Of a stretch of DNA of 64,000 bases, positions 18,347 to 28,302 are shown piece by piece. The translations under genes were made by a program, and so were the position numbers. The stretch is from Planktothricoides raciborskii GIHE-MW2 (GTDB lineage Bacteria; Cyanobacteriota; Cyanobacteriia; Cyanobacteriales; Laspinemataceae): NCBI RefSeq assembly GCF_040564635.1, contig NZ_CP159837.1, forward strand, positions 1,677,001-1,741,000, read 5' to 3'. Below the pieces are notes generated by a model. That model searched no databases and was not told the DNA's origin. It saw only the letters and a list, made by a program, of their open reading frames with translations. How positions within the stretch are numbered: position 1 is the first letter of the stretch; every line of letters starts with the position of its first letter.

Positions 18347-19405
18347 TTATGGGGAGAAATTACCGAAATTACCAGAGCCAATGGCGATCGCACGATTATT
18401 GGCTTCAATGGCTTCGGTGTATCGGCCCAATTTTTCTAATGCTTTACCTTTATTAATCCAAGCTTCTCGTAAATCTGGGTTTAATTCTGTGGCTTTGTCC
18501 CAACAGCCGATCGCCTCCTCCCATCGATTTAATCCCGCTAAAGCGATGCCATAATTACACCAAGAAAGCGGATCTGTCTGATTCAATGCTAAAGATTTTT
18601 CCCAGCAGAATAAAGACTCTTCTAACCGGCCTAGATTAACCGCTAAAGCTAATGCTTTATTATACCAAGTTTCGCCATCATTGGGGTCAATTTCTAGGGC
18701 TTTATCCCAAGAAGCGATCGCCTCTTCATAACGTTCTAAATCATAGAAAGCATCGCCCCGATTACTCCAAGCTAGTTCTGCATCTGGTTTAATTTCTAGG
18801 GCTCGATCGTAAGAGGCGATCGCCTTTTCCAACTGCCCTAAATTAGTCAGAATATTTCCCCGATTAATCCAAGCCCGATAATGGTTAGGATCGAGTTTAA
18901 TTACCTGGTCATAAGCAGCCAGGGCTTCTGAGTTTTTCTCTTGATCCATTTTTTCTTTGCCATAAGCAAACCAACCCTCCACATCATGCGGTTTCGGCAG
19001 CCCAGTTCCCGCCACCGGATCCATTTCTAGGAGGCGATCGCCTAGTTGTTGGGCTGCTTGATAAATTTCTCCTTTGCCCAATTCCCCCAAGCGCCGCAGT
19101 CTCCGACCAAGTTCATGGTTGGCATTGGTGGCGGACTCTAGTCGCTGGGCAAAACGTCTCAACCAGTCCAACCATTGCTGTTTAGTAGCGCGATCGCTCA
19201 AAACTTGAAAAAACCGCGTCACCTCGGCGTCCTGCCAATCGCCATTGACCCCTTCGAGTAACTGCATAAAAAAATGTTCATACTCTGGATCGCTGAGGGG
19301 TTTAACTTCCCGTGGGGGTGGCGCTTCAACAATGGGCGACTTCTGGGATCTGCCGAAAAACCGGCGAAATTGCTTAACCAGCCATTGCCAAATTTGCCTC
19401 AGCAT
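18347..19405 (-). CDS. TPR repeat protein
   Basis: A 352-residue soluble protein. The first 140 residues are helical and lack a clear family. From about residue 145 there are consecutive 34-residue tetratricopeptide repeats of the type WFAYGKEKMDQEKNSEALAAYDQVIKLDPN, AWINRGNILTNLGQLEKAIASYDRALEIKPD and onward (about five to six repeats), ending in LREAWINKGKALEKLGRYTEAIEANNRAI. TPRs mediate protein-protein contacts; the partner is unknown. It is divergent from ftsW with only 90 bp between starts, so the two promoters overlap. Confidence 0.85.
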   Translation of the reverse strand: MLRQIWQWLVKQFRRFFGRSQKSPIVEAPPPREVKPLSDPEYEHFFMQLLEGVNGDWQDAEVTRFFQVLSDRATKQQWLDWLRRFAQRLESATNANHELGRRLRRLGELGKGEIYQAAQQLGDRLLEMDPVAGTGLPKPHDVEGWFAYGKEKMDQEKNSEALAAYDQVIKLDPNHYRAWINRGNILTNLGQLEKAIASYDRALEIKPDAELAWSNRGDAFYDLERYEEAIASWDKALEIDPNDGETWYNKALALAVNLGRLEESLFCWEKSLALNQTDPLSWCNYGIALAGLNRWEEAIGCWDKATELNPDLREAWINKGKALEKLGRYTEAIEANNRAIAIGSGNFGNFSP

Positions 19406-19495
19406 TTGCGTTTTACCTCATATTTTACGATAGTTTCTAGGCGTCTGTATCCTGCTGATTCCGCCAATCGTATATTAAAATTGGAGAGAATTTTG

Positions 19496-20671
19496 GTGGA
19501 GAGAGTTATTTTGGATCTCCGTCTTCTTATTCCGATTTTCGATCCCTCCGTACCAGACTGGGCATTATCAGCACGATTATTACGCTGGTTAACTTTTTTG
19601 TGGCTATTCATCGGCTTGGCGGTGTTATTTTCTGCCTCCTATCCCACAGCCAATGATGAGTTTGGCGATGGATTTTACTATTTAAAAAGACAACTGATCT
19701 GGGTAATGGTCGGTTTGGTCGGCTTTAATTTAGTGGTCTATTCTCCACTGCGTTATCTGCTGGGAGTCTCCAATTGGGCAATTTTTTTGCTCCTCGGCGC
19801 GATCGTCTTAACCTTAGTTCCCGGCTTGGGGACGACCGTCAATGGCGCAACCCGCTGGCTTTCCATTGGCCCAGTGCCGATTCAGCCCTCAGAACTGATT
19901 AAACCATTTTTAGTCCTGCAAAGTGCCCTAGTTTTTGGCCGTTGGGACCGTTTATCTTGGCCAGATCGCCTGCGATGGCTGGGCATTTTCTCCGCTATTT
20001 TATTGGGAATTTTGCTCCAGCCCAACCTGAGCACCACTGCCCTCTGTGGTATGAGCATCTGGTTAATCGCCTTAGCCGCTGGTTTACCCTACAAATATTT
20101 AGGCGGAACTGCCCTGAGTGGCATCTGCCTCGCCCTCTTAAGTATTACGTTTAAAGAATACCAACGACGGCGGGTGATGTCGTTTCTCAATCCTTGGAAC
20201 GATTGGTTTGGCGATGGCTACCAACTGATTCAAAGTTTACTGGCGGTCGGTTCGGGTGGCATTTGGGGCAATGGCTTTGGTATGTCCCAACAAAAACTGC
20301 TCTATTTGCCGATTCAATTTACCGATTTTATTTTCGCCGTTTTTGCCGAAGAATTCGGATTTGTGGGTTCTCTGGTGATGTTTTTAATGTTAGCTAGTTA
20401 TGCCACCTTGGGATTATGGGTCGCCCTTTCTGCCCCGACTTTGGTCTATCAGTTAATTGCTATTGGCTCTACGGTTGTGATGGTGGGGCAATCTTTACTG
20501 AATATTGGCGTGGCTACCGGCGCCCTGCCCACCACGGGATTACCGTTACCTCTCTTTAGTTATGGTGGCAGTTCCATGATTGCTAGTTTAATGATTGCCG
20601 GGTTGTTAATTCGGGTAGCCCGTGAAAGTAGTAGCGCTCAAGTCATCCCCATGGGCGATCGCGTGCTTTAA
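19496..20671 (+). CDS. ftsW: FtsW/RodA/SpoVE family lipid II polymerase, probably FtsW
   Basis: A polytopic SEDS-family glycosyltransferase that polymerises lipid II into peptidoglycan at the septum. Visible: about ten membrane helices, the NGATRWLSIGPVPIQPSELIKPFLVL block, the loop ending FLNPWNDWFGDGYQLIQSLLAVGSGGIWGNGFG, FIFAVFAEEFGFVGSL and the terminal GALPTTGLPLPLFSYGGSSMIASLMI. I chose the GTG at 19496 (VERVILD), with a GGAGAG about 7 bases upstream, giving 391 residues as usual. A TTG at 19511 is an alternative. The open frame back to 19274 overlaps the divergent TPR gene and is not homologous. Assignment to FtsW rather than RodA is by overall similarity. Confidence 0.88.
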   Translation: MERVILDLRLLIPIFDPSVPDWALSARLLRWLTFLWLFIGLAVLFSASYPTANDEFGDGFYYLKRQLIWVMVGLVGFNLVVYSPLRYLLGVSNWAIFLLLGAIVLTLVPGLGTTVNGATRWLSIGPVPIQPSELIKPFLVLQSALVFGRWDRLSWPDRLRWLGIFSAILLGILLQPNLSTTALCGMSIWLIALAAGLPYKYLGGTALSGICLALLSITFKEYQRRRVMSFLNPWNDWFGDGYQLIQSLLAVGSGGIWGNGFGMSQQKLLYLPIQFTDFIFAVFAEEFGFVGSLVMFLMLASYATLGLWVALSAPTLVYQLIAIGSTVVMVGQSLLNIGVATGALPTTGLPLPLFSYGGSSMIASLMIAGLLIRVARESSSAQVIPMGDRVL

Positions 20672-20726
20672 CCTTTTCCGGTCAGCAAAAAAGGAGGCCC
20701 CAAGTAGAGCCAGTGGCGATACCAAA

Positions 20727-20759
20727 AGCCGAGGATCACTGATGATCCTCGGCTTTTTT
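20727..20759 (+). terminator. Intrinsic terminator of ftsW
   Basis: An 11-bp stem (AGCCGAGGATC / GATCCTCGGCT) with a short loop, followed by a T6 run. It lies 56 bp after the ftsW stop. Confidence 0.9.
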
Positions 20760-20805
20760 CATTACTTCCAAATATCAGCCAAAATATCTCATCCCCCGCT
20801 AATTC

Positions 20806-22419
20806 CTAGGCATCTTGTCCCACTTGAATCACCGTATCAGACTGAGACAGTTTGGGGGTGACAAAACCACCAGAAAACAACCGTTCTTGTTGTCCCGCAA
20901 ACACTGGCATAGTTTGGCGAATTTCCTCAGCCACTTGCGTGGTTTTCACATCATAAGTTTGTGTCACCAGCTTGGGATACAAACCAATGCCAATGATGGG
21001 CAACAACAAACAAACCGTAATCAAAACTTCCCGTGGTTTGGCATCCATCCAAGTCTCTATTTCTAAAGCATTGATATCTTTACTCATATCTTTGCCATAG
21101 AAGACGACCCGCAGCATGGAAAGTAAATAAATCGGCGTCAAAATTAAACCAACAGCCGCTAACAGAATCACCACTAATTTAAATGAGGTGGTATAAATAT
21201 CGCTGCTGGCAATTCCTAAAAATACCGTTAATTCACCCACAAATCCACTCATTCCCGGCAAGGCTAAAGAAGCCATTGAAGCGGCAGTGAAGAGGGCGAA
21301 AACTTTTGGCATGGACTTGGCCATTCCACTCATTTTTGCCATTGCTAAAGTATGGGTGCGTTCGTAGGTGACACCAGAGAGGAAGAATAAGGCAGCGGCA
21401 ATTAAACCGTGAGACAACATTTGTAAGACCGCCCCACTGATACCTAATTCCGTCATGGCGGCAATTCCTAATAACACAAAGCCCATGTGGGAAATGGAAG
21501 AACAAGCCAGACGACGCTTGAGGTTATCTTGAGCAAAAGCATTCAAGGCACCGTAGACAATATTCACCACACCTAAAATCGCCAGGGCGGGGGCGAAGTA
21601 AAGATGAGCATTCGGTAGCATTTCGATGTTCATCCGAATCAGTCCATAGCCGCCCATTTTTAACAAAACTCCCGCCAGGATCATCGAGACTGGGGCGGAA
21701 GCTTCCCCATGAGCATCGGGCAACCAAGTATGCAAGGGGAAGATGGGCAGTTTGACCCCGAAGGCAATCAGGAAACCGGCATAAACCAGCAGTTCAAAGG
21801 TAACGGGGAAATGCTTGGCGGCGATCGCGCTCATATCAAAGGTGACGGTATCCCCAGAAAATGCCATTGCCAAACCGCCGATCAAAATAAAGATTGAGGC
21901 TAATGCGGTGTAAAGGATAAACTTGGTCGCGGCATATTGGCGCTTTGGCCCACCCCAAATAGAAATCAGCAAGTAAACCGGCACCAGTTCCAGTTCCCAA
22001 ATAATGAAGAACATCAGGATATCTTGGGCAGCAAATACCCCAATTTGGGCGCTGTAGAGTGCCAGCATCAGGAAATAAAATAATCTCGGTTTCTTGGTGA
22101 CGTTCCAAGATGCCCAAATTGCCAACACATTCACCAAACCTGTCAGCAAAATCAGTGGCATAGAGATGCCATCCACCGCCACAGACCAATTTAAGCCAAT
22201 TTGCGGCATCCAGGCATAGCTTTCCACCAATTGATAGCTGGGGTCATTCAGGTGGAAATTTTGCCAAAAGGCATAAATAGCGAAATAAAAATCGACCAAT
22301 CCAACGCCGAGAGCATACCAGCGGAGAGTTTTGCCCTCTTTGTCGGGAATCACAGGAATGGCCAGGGAAGCCACAATGGGCAATAGAATGATGGCGCTGA
22401 TCCAGGGAAAGACTACCAT
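20806..22419 (-). CDS. ndhD: NAD(P)H-quinone oxidoreductase subunit 4 (NdhD)
   Basis: An antiporter-like membrane subunit of cyanobacterial NDH-1, involved in respiration and cyclic electron flow. About 537 residues and 13-14 helices. Conserved stretches seen: [41 protein letters not shown] (with the key helix Glu), [42 protein letters not shown] and [15 protein letters not shown] chose the ATG at 22419 ([17 protein letters not shown]), which matches the family N-terminus. The frame runs open to 22515 with a second ATG at 22458, and no clear Shine-Dalgarno decides between them. It is next to thrB, an arrangement common in cyanobacteria and typical of the ndhD1 paralogue (respiratory NDH-1L). 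The NdhD1/D2 choice is inference. Confidence 0.93.
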   Translation of the reverse strand: MVVFPWISAIILLPIVASLAIPVIPDKEGKTLRWYALGVGLVDFYFAIYAFWQNFHLNDPSYQLVESYAWMPQIGLNWSVAVDGISMPLILLTGLVNVLAIWASWNVTKKPRLFYFLMLALYSAQIGVFAAQDILMFFIIWELELVPVYLLISIWGGPKRQYAATKFILYTALASIFILIGGLAMAFSGDTVTFDMSAIAAKHFPVTFELLVYAGFLIAFGVKLPIFPLHTWLPDAHGEASAPVSMILAGVLLKMGGYGLIRMNIEMLPNAHLYFAPALAILGVVNIVYGALNAFAQDNLKRRLACSSISHMGFVLLGIAAMTELGISGAVLQMLSHGLIAAALFFLSGVTYERTHTLAMAKMSGMAKSMPKVFALFTAASMASLALPGMSGFVGELTVFLGIASSDIYTTSFKLVVILLAAVGLILTPIYLLSMLRVVFYGKDMSKDINALEIETWMDAKPREVLITVCLLLPIIGIGLYPKLVTQTYDVKTTQVAEEIRQTMPVFAGQQERLFSGGFVTPKLSQSDTVIQVGQDA

Positions 22420-22570
22420 AATCAGATGAGGATATATACTTATGACTGATGCGACCATTATATTTAGATCAACGAAGTTTTGTAAAGATTTGTTGCATAA
22501 TAATCTTAGATACAAACCAGAAGTCAGCGTAAATACTTAGTCAATTTGCCCAGAATTGTCAAAATTGCAT

Positions 22571-22597
22571 AAAAAAACGGGCAGCAGCAGCGCCCGT
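22571..22597 (-). terminator. Probable terminator on the thrB strand
   Basis: Read on the minus strand, a 6-bp stem (ACGGGC / GCCCGT) with a CTG-rich loop is followed by T7. It lies about 220 bp past thrB, beyond the compound repeat at 22635-22812. Confidence 0.55.
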
Positions 22598-22634
22598 CAA
22601 TAGACTATTTTTCCCCAGAGGGGATTTTAGAGGG

Positions 22635-22812
22635 GTGTGGGGCCGCCATCGGCCGCCATCGGTGTGGGGGGAAGAGAGAAAAGAGAATAGAGAAAAGAGA
22701 ATAGAGAATTTTCCTATGCATCCTATGCATCCTATGCATCCTATGCATCCTATGCATCCTCTTCCCCTACACCCTACACCCTACACCCTACACCCTACAC
22801 CCTACACCCCGG
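22635..22812. repeat. Compound repeat, copy 1
   Basis: Consists in order of GGCCGCCATCGG copies, an AGAGAATAGAGAAA-type purine tract, five copies of CCTATGCAT and about five copies of ACACCCT. The same modules recur in inverted orientation at 59376-59690, so this is a dispersed composite element. Confidence 0.85.
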
Positions 22813-22816
22813 CTGC

Positions 22817-23785
22817 CTAACTCGGATCGAGACAAACGTCATATTTGGCGCCAGCATGATCGATCGCCAATACCTTGACCTCAGCCTTAACTCCTTGCTG
22901 ATCCCAGGTGGCCGCAATGGTGGTCGCGACTTCGGTGGCATAGTTGGGAGATGTTAAAGCTAACAAAGTTGGCCCCGCACCACTAATCACGACACCATAA
23001 GCGCCGGAATTAATGGCCGCTTGCCGCACCATGTCGTAGCCAGCGATCAAGGTTTTTCGGTAGGGCTGATGAATGCGATCGCGCATAGCCACTCGCAACC
23101 AATCCCCATTCGCTGTTTCTAATGCCAGAAGCAGCAACCCGAAATTAGAGGTATTAAAAATTACGTCAGCCCGACTATAATTTGCGGGCAATACTTTGCG
23201 GGCAGTTTCCGTCGCCAGTTCAAAATCAGGAATCGCCAACACTGGGACAATTTCCGGATGCCAAGCAACCGGACAAATCATCCAGTTAGAAGCTTCATAA
23301 TAAGCAGCATCATTACTGACCGCTAAACGACAGCCACCAATTAAAGCTGGAACCACATTATCCGGGTGGCCTTCCATCGCGATCGCCAAATGCATCACTT
23401 CTTCTATGGTCAGCGGCGCCCCAGCCAATTGATTGGCTCCCACCAACCCACCAACAATCGCCGTAGCAGAACTACCCAGCCCCCGCGCTAAAGGCACATT
23501 CAAATGAATGTCAATCGCCACATTCGGCGGGATTTGGCCAATTTTTTCATAAACCTTTACAAACGCCTGGTAAACCAGATTCCGCTCATCAGTGGTCACG
23601 CGATCGGCGTCCAGTCCAGTCACCGTAATTTTCACCCCATCCGCAGCCGAATCAAGCGTGCTTGAACAGACTTGCGAAGAAAATTGAAACTGGTTATACA
23701 GGGTCAACGCTGCACCCAGACAATCGAAACCCGGCCCCAAGTTCGCGGTAGTGGCAGGAACCCTTACAGTCACACTATGTATCAT
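22817..23785 (-). CDS. thrB: Homoserine kinase
   Basis: A 322-residue GHMP-family kinase that phosphorylates homoserine in threonine synthesis. The N-terminal VRVPATTANLGPGFDCLGAAL and the ATP-binding loop PLARGLGSSATAIVGGLVGANQLAG are diagnostic, as are MEGHPDNVVPALIGG and the C-terminal GAYGVVISGAGPTLLAL. Length is normal. It reads away from the long gap to the right and toward ndhD, with a compound repeat and probable terminator between them. Confidence 0.96.
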   Translation of the reverse strand: MIHSVTVRVPATTANLGPGFDCLGAALTLYNQFQFSSQVCSSTLDSAADGVKITVTGLDADRVTTDERNLVYQAFVKVYEKIGQIPPNVAIDIHLNVPLARGLGSSATAIVGGLVGANQLAGAPLTIEEVMHLAIAMEGHPDNVVPALIGGCRLAVSNDAAYYEASNWMICPVAWHPEIVPVLAIPDFELATETARKVLPANYSRADVIFNTSNFGLLLLALETANGDWLRVAMRDRIHQPYRKTLIAGYDMVRQAAINSGAYGVVISGAGPTLLALTSPNYATEVATTIAATWDQQGVKAEVKVLAIDHAGAKYDVCLDPS

Positions 23786-24516
23786 GTCGTCACCGCAAAT
23801 TTATTGGAGATCAATTTGTGATCGGGATTCATTTAAAATCATTCGCCACCCCATGTAATTGCCGACTTTCTAGAATATCGTGGGTTAGACTTCAAGGAAA
23901 CCCCACATCCAATATACTCTACCATTTTCTTTGACTTTTCGTAGATCGCGATCGCCGCCACAATCACTGATCGGTCAATTCTGGAAATATGATTAAATTT
24001 TTAGCCAGCATTAACAATAGAGTTTTGTTGCTTTCAGGAAAGTTTTTTTAACCAAAGAAAAACTGGCTGAAGCTTAATATAAATTATCAGCATCAAATAA
24101 ATTCATCAACCTGTCTATAAATCTCCGGGCAATAGATCCCCGACTCCAGGATAAATCAACCGGTTCAAATTTCAAGCATTTCTCAAAACAATGGCATTTT
24201 CTACGTGACAATTTTCACAAATTGGATCAGGGTTACAAATGGGGGTAAATCGATAGACACTGGGTGATAGCACATATTCAAGAATTCAACAGAATTTTCA
24301 CCACAGAATCCAGATAAAAGTTAAGATATATGAAGCTTTGACATATATGTGATTAAAGTTTAACAAGCGCAAAAAAAAATATCAGTAATAAGCACAAATC
24401 GCTAACAATCGACAAACCAAAACAATCTCTTTGAATCCTGCGCCCCATTAGACATCTCCAAAAAAGAAGTAAATTGTGGTATTATAGCAAATAATTGTTA
24501 ATTTAACCTGAAATTA
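23786..24516. other. Intergenic region upstream of thrB
   Basis: AT-rich, no gene recognised. It should contain the thrB promoter on its left side. The right edge leads into the decayed transposase. Confidence 0.4.
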
Positions 24517-25413
24517 TGAGCAACATAATTGAGTATATTAATAACAATCCTGAAGAATCACATCGGTTATTATGAATCGAGCATCAACAGTTAAAGCAAC
24601 TGATAGAAAAAGCAATAAATATACATAATCCTAAAAAATAATTGGCATAATCTAAAAAAATCAAAATCATTAGGTTTGGAGGTGGACGTAAACCCAAATT
24701 AACCATAGAATCACAAATAATTTTAACCTTAACATATTTACGTGATTTAAGAACATTTCAGTTGCTGGTTATTCAGTTTGGCGTAAGTGAGACAACCGCC
24801 AATGATACGTTTAACTATTGGTTTCCCCTCCTGGGAGAAATCTTCCCACCGAGTTTAATATCACAAAAAAAACTCCAGCGATCACGAAATTGTTAAAAAA
24901 ACCTTAACAAATTTTGAGTTAATTGTGGATAGCTAAAAACAGCCTATAGAAAGAAATATTTTCAGAATATGAGACGCAAAAAAATTATTACTCTGGTAAA
25001 AAAAACTCATAAAAAAACCAGCTAATTGTCCTACCCAATCGTAAAGATATTGTAGATGTAGTCGCTGGTGAACCAGGTCCAAAAAGCGATCTAAGTTTCT
25101 TTGGTCAAACTCATAAATAATTTCAATTTAACCAAAGGTTCAATGGCGAGAAAGCTTATGAAGGATAAAAGTCAATTAAAACCCCGGCGAAAAAATCGAA
25201 AAAACAAGAATTAACCCCTGAACCAAAGTTAAACAAAAGTTAAAAAACAAAGAAATAGCATCAGAGATAATTTTTGTTGAACATTTAATTTGTTTAGTCA
25301 ATATATTTAGAGTATCACAAGAAATATTTAGATTAAATACCCAGAAATATGAACAAATAATTATGACTATTTGTGGAGTTGTCAAATTACGGATTGGTAG
25401 TTTGATTTTATAG
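24517..25413 (+). pseudogene. Decayed IS5-type (DDE_Tnp_4) transposase
   Basis: Reading through stops and frameshifts gives a nearly full-length relic of the IS5-group transposase common in cyanobacteria. The fragments are: start MSNIIEYINNNPEESHRLL then stop; GGGRKPKLTIESQIILTLTY, then a VSETTANDTFNYWFPLLGE helix-turn-helix part; LIVLPNRKDIVDVVAGEPGP (DDE core region); FNGEKAYEG; ELTPEPKLNK; and the terminal CGVVKLRIGSLIL. There are at least eight in-frame stops plus several frameshifts, so it is long dead. Terminal inverted repeats were not resolved. It is AT-rich, consistent with drift. Confidence 0.85.
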
Positions 25414-26376
25414 CTAAAAAAATTGCATTTTTTACAGATAAAATATGCTTCTTCGAGATGCTATTTTTTAGCCCAGATTCCGCACATTTTCATATATCGT
25501 TACATATCTTAACTCTATTCAGGATGTTTTTACGAAAAACTGCCCTTACAGGAATACTTAATAATAAAACTTCTCAATAGCTAATTTTTATGAGAAAATT
25601 TATTACAATTATTCATATTATGGGCAATGAATCCTGATAACTAGAATGCTTACAGGATAAAGATTACAAGCGATATATTAGTAAAAATAATTCATTAAAT
25701 GTTAAGAAGTGCGGAATGTGGGTTTTAGTTAATTTCCAATAACAGGCATTTTCAACCCTGATTCTATCGTACGTATAATCTGAATATCTACATAGCCTTC
25801 ATTTACTCAAACGCAGTCATGGTGAAGGTTACATTGTTTTCGGAGATGTCTATTTAAAAAACTTGAGCGGCGCACTGCCGTCAAGATCCCTTTACCATTT
25901 TAGATGTCGAGACGAGGGAGTGAAGCAATTTTTAAAGATTCTGTAAAGATGCTCTAAATTATAGGGGTTTTCACAGAGAACATGAGAGAATTGTACTATG
26001 ACAAGGGATGTCCTTATGAGCCGAGCAGCTAGACGAAATCCAGTGAGATTGCACCGATGCAGTTCATATGAATTTCCCCGATACTAGCTCAGACCGCTGC
26101 AACAGACCATGTTTGCTTGGTTTTGCCGTTAGATTAAGCAGTCTTGGGAATCTGTGACGGACAAAAACCACCTAACCTCAAAAGTTCTTCCAGGACATCG
26201 GACGCTTTTGGGGGTTGTCCTTAAAAATGGCATCTGGTCAGCAGCCCCAACAATAGTTATAAATTGCGGGGTTCACCTCTAATCTCTAACTGGATTTATC
26301 AGGTCTAAATGAGTCGCTAGAGTAAATTAGTTAAACAGGGGCATTGTTTGCCAGGATCACTTAAGGGGGGGGGATT
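25414..26376. other. Intergenic region upstream of the metalloprotease
   Basis: A stretch of about 960 bp with no recognisable gene. The last 20 bp carry a G-rich Shine-Dalgarno (a run of nine G) just before the ATG at 26377. The promoter and 5' leader of that gene presumably lie in the last few hundred bases; an unusual ncRNA cannot be excluded. Confidence 0.4.
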
Positions 26377-27855
26377 ATGCTCAACCAACAGAACAACCAA
26401 AACACCAACAAGCCTATCCGAGAGGAAGCTAACACTGGTAAAAACTCACAAGCTTTACTGCCAATCAAGTCGGGACAATCCTTGGCAAAGGTGGCGCTGG
26501 CGATAGGTTCCTTAATTGCCACCAGTCCTTCGGCCCAAGCATTAAACATCCATTTTGATTATGCGGCCAACACTTCCTTACAAGTTAGGTCAAGTTTTGA
26601 AATGGCTGCGAGTATTTGGGAAAATTTGTTGTCTGACAACCTAGATGTCCGCATTGAAGTGGGCATGGTCAACTTTGCTACAGAATTTGGCAATGGAAGC
26701 AACGGCACAGAAGACTATTCCAAAATCTTGGGTTTGGCCTTGCCAAAATTCTGGGAACCAGACAATGGCTTCCAAGCATTTAAAACGGCTTTGGCAGCAG
26801 ATGCCAAATCTGCCAATGATGCGACGGCGGTTGCTAATCTGAATATCTCTCAACAGATTAAAGATAACTACGATCTGATTCTGACCCAAGCCAACGCCAA
26901 ATCTTTGGGACTCTACAATGGCAGCAGTACCGCTTTTGATGGTCAGATTCGGATTAATAGTGCATTTAATTGGGACTTGGATCTGACTCCCAACTCAGGC
27001 AGTACCGGAGTCGATCAGTTTCACTATTTAAGTGTGGCGATTCACGAAATTGCTCACGTTCTTGGTTTCACCAGTGGGTTGGATAGTAATGAATGGGTGA
27101 CGGCGAACAGTGAAGGATCCGCTACTCCAGGAAGCACAACGGCAAGAAATCAATTTACTTCTTTGGACTCCTTCCGCTTTAACGAAAACGGCGTGCTGGA
27201 TGTGGCCCAAGTCACCAATGCCACGGCGAAACGTTATTTTTCCATTAATGGTGGGGCAACGAATCTGGGTCAATTGTCTACAGGTGTCAACGGTGATGGT
27301 TATCAAGCCAGCCACTGGAAAAATGACAAGTTCTTAGATGCCAATGGTAATCTGGTGGTGAATGAGATGCTGGGGATTATGGATCCGGCATTTGGCATGG
27401 GTGAACGGGGCAAAGTTTCCGCCCTGGATTTGACGGCTTTGGATGCGATCGGCTGGGATTTGTCCGGGAAAACCTGGAATAGTCTGAATATGGACACTTT
27501 GGCCGCACAAGCGAGTACCACTGCCACTATGTCTATATTCCAAGATATGCTACAGCAGTTTCAGGCGCAACAAGGTCTTCGCTGGTCTTGGTGGGGTCGC
27601 CGTTGGGCGGTGACAGAGGATGGGCTATTGGCTGCCGCTGGTTTAACCTCTTTGAATCAATTAAATCAGAGCAATCAAGATGAAGCATTTCAGAAAATGC
27701 TCTCATACGCCGCTACGGTAGGGTCTGTTAATCCCAATTCTTTGCCCCCGGCAACCTCAGTTCCCGAACCCACGACAACCGTTGCTTTGATGGGTATGGG
27801 TCTGTTGGGTCTGAGTGCTGGACGCAAGCGTCGTCAAAGCAAATCATCTGGCTAA
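26377..27855 (+). CDS. PEP-CTERM-anchored zinc metalloprotease (NF038122-like)
   Basis: A 492-residue exported protein. A long polar N-terminus precedes a signal-like hydrophobic stretch (residues about 34-55, LAKVALAIGSLIATSPSAQA). The catalytic domain has a zinc motif HEIAHVLGF (His223, Glu224, His227), preceded by INSAFNWDLD and followed by MDPAFGMGERGKVSALDLTALDAIGWD, a layout I associate with the NF038122 family of cyanobacterial metalloproteases. The C-terminus has VPEPTTTVALMGMGLLGLSAGRKRR, a PEP-CTERM sorting signal: PEP motif, helix, basic tail. It is probably cleaved by an exosortase system and surface-bound. The substrate is unknown. It stands alone, with long non-coding flanks. 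Confidence 0.85.
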   Translation: MLNQQNNQNTNKPIREEANTGKNSQALLPIKSGQSLAKVALAIGSLIATSPSAQALNIHFDYAANTSLQVRSSFEMAASIWENLLSDNLDVRIEVGMVNFATEFGNGSNGTEDYSKILGLALPKFWEPDNGFQAFKTALAADAKSANDATAVANLNISQQIKDNYDLILTQANAKSLGLYNGSSTAFDGQIRINSAFNWDLDLTPNSGSTGVDQFHYLSVAIHEIAHVLGFTSGLDSNEWVTANSEGSATPGSTTARNQFTSLDSFRFNENGVLDVAQVTNATAKRYFSINGGATNLGQLSTGVNGDGYQASHWKNDKFLDANGNLVVNEMLGIMDPAFGMGERGKVSALDLTALDAIGWDLSGKTWNSLNMDTLAAQASTTATMSIFQDMLQQFQAQQGLRWSWWGRRWAVTEDGLLAAAGLTSLNQLNQSNQDEAFQKMLSYAATVGSVNPNSLPPATSVPEPTTTVALMGMGLLGLSAGRKRRQSKSSG

Positions 27856-27975
27856 TTGATGGAATTAGATTTGGTTTTGCCCGGTCGGAAAAAGATCGGC
27901 GGCGATCGCGCCGCGCAACGATGAAACTAATTTTGCCCGACTTTCACTCGGTGAGTTCCCTAAACAGCAGAAAGC

Positions 27976-28135
27976 TAAAATGGTGGGCAATGGTGGGCAT
28001 TGCCTAAAATGGTGGGCAATGGTGGGCATTGCCTAAAATGGTGGGCAATGGTGGGCATTGCCCACCCTACAACTAAAATGGTGGGCATTGCCTAAAATGG
28101 TTGGCAATGGTGGGCAATGCCCACCCTACAAAAAT
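27976..28135. repeat. 29-bp tandem repeat with GTGGGCAATGG core
   Basis: Three perfect 29-bp units start at 27976, 28005 and 28034 (TAAAATGGTGGGCAATGG, then TGGGCATTGCC). Degenerate copies ending in GCCCACCCTAC follow. The GGGCATTGCC/GGGCAATGCCC parts are self-complementary, so hairpins can form. It lies between the metalloprotease and haemagglutinin genes. Confidence 0.85.
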
Positions 28136-28302
28136 TCAACAAAAACGATTTTAACGATTTTTCTTATTTCTAATTTGACCCCATTGACAGGGCTGGCAAT
28201 GCCCAGCCTACATCAGCCTATAGTTGTTGGGATAAACTAAGGACAAATGCTACCCGTTGTCAGCAACGGAAATCAGCAACGCAAAATCGTTAGGTGCCGA
28301 AT

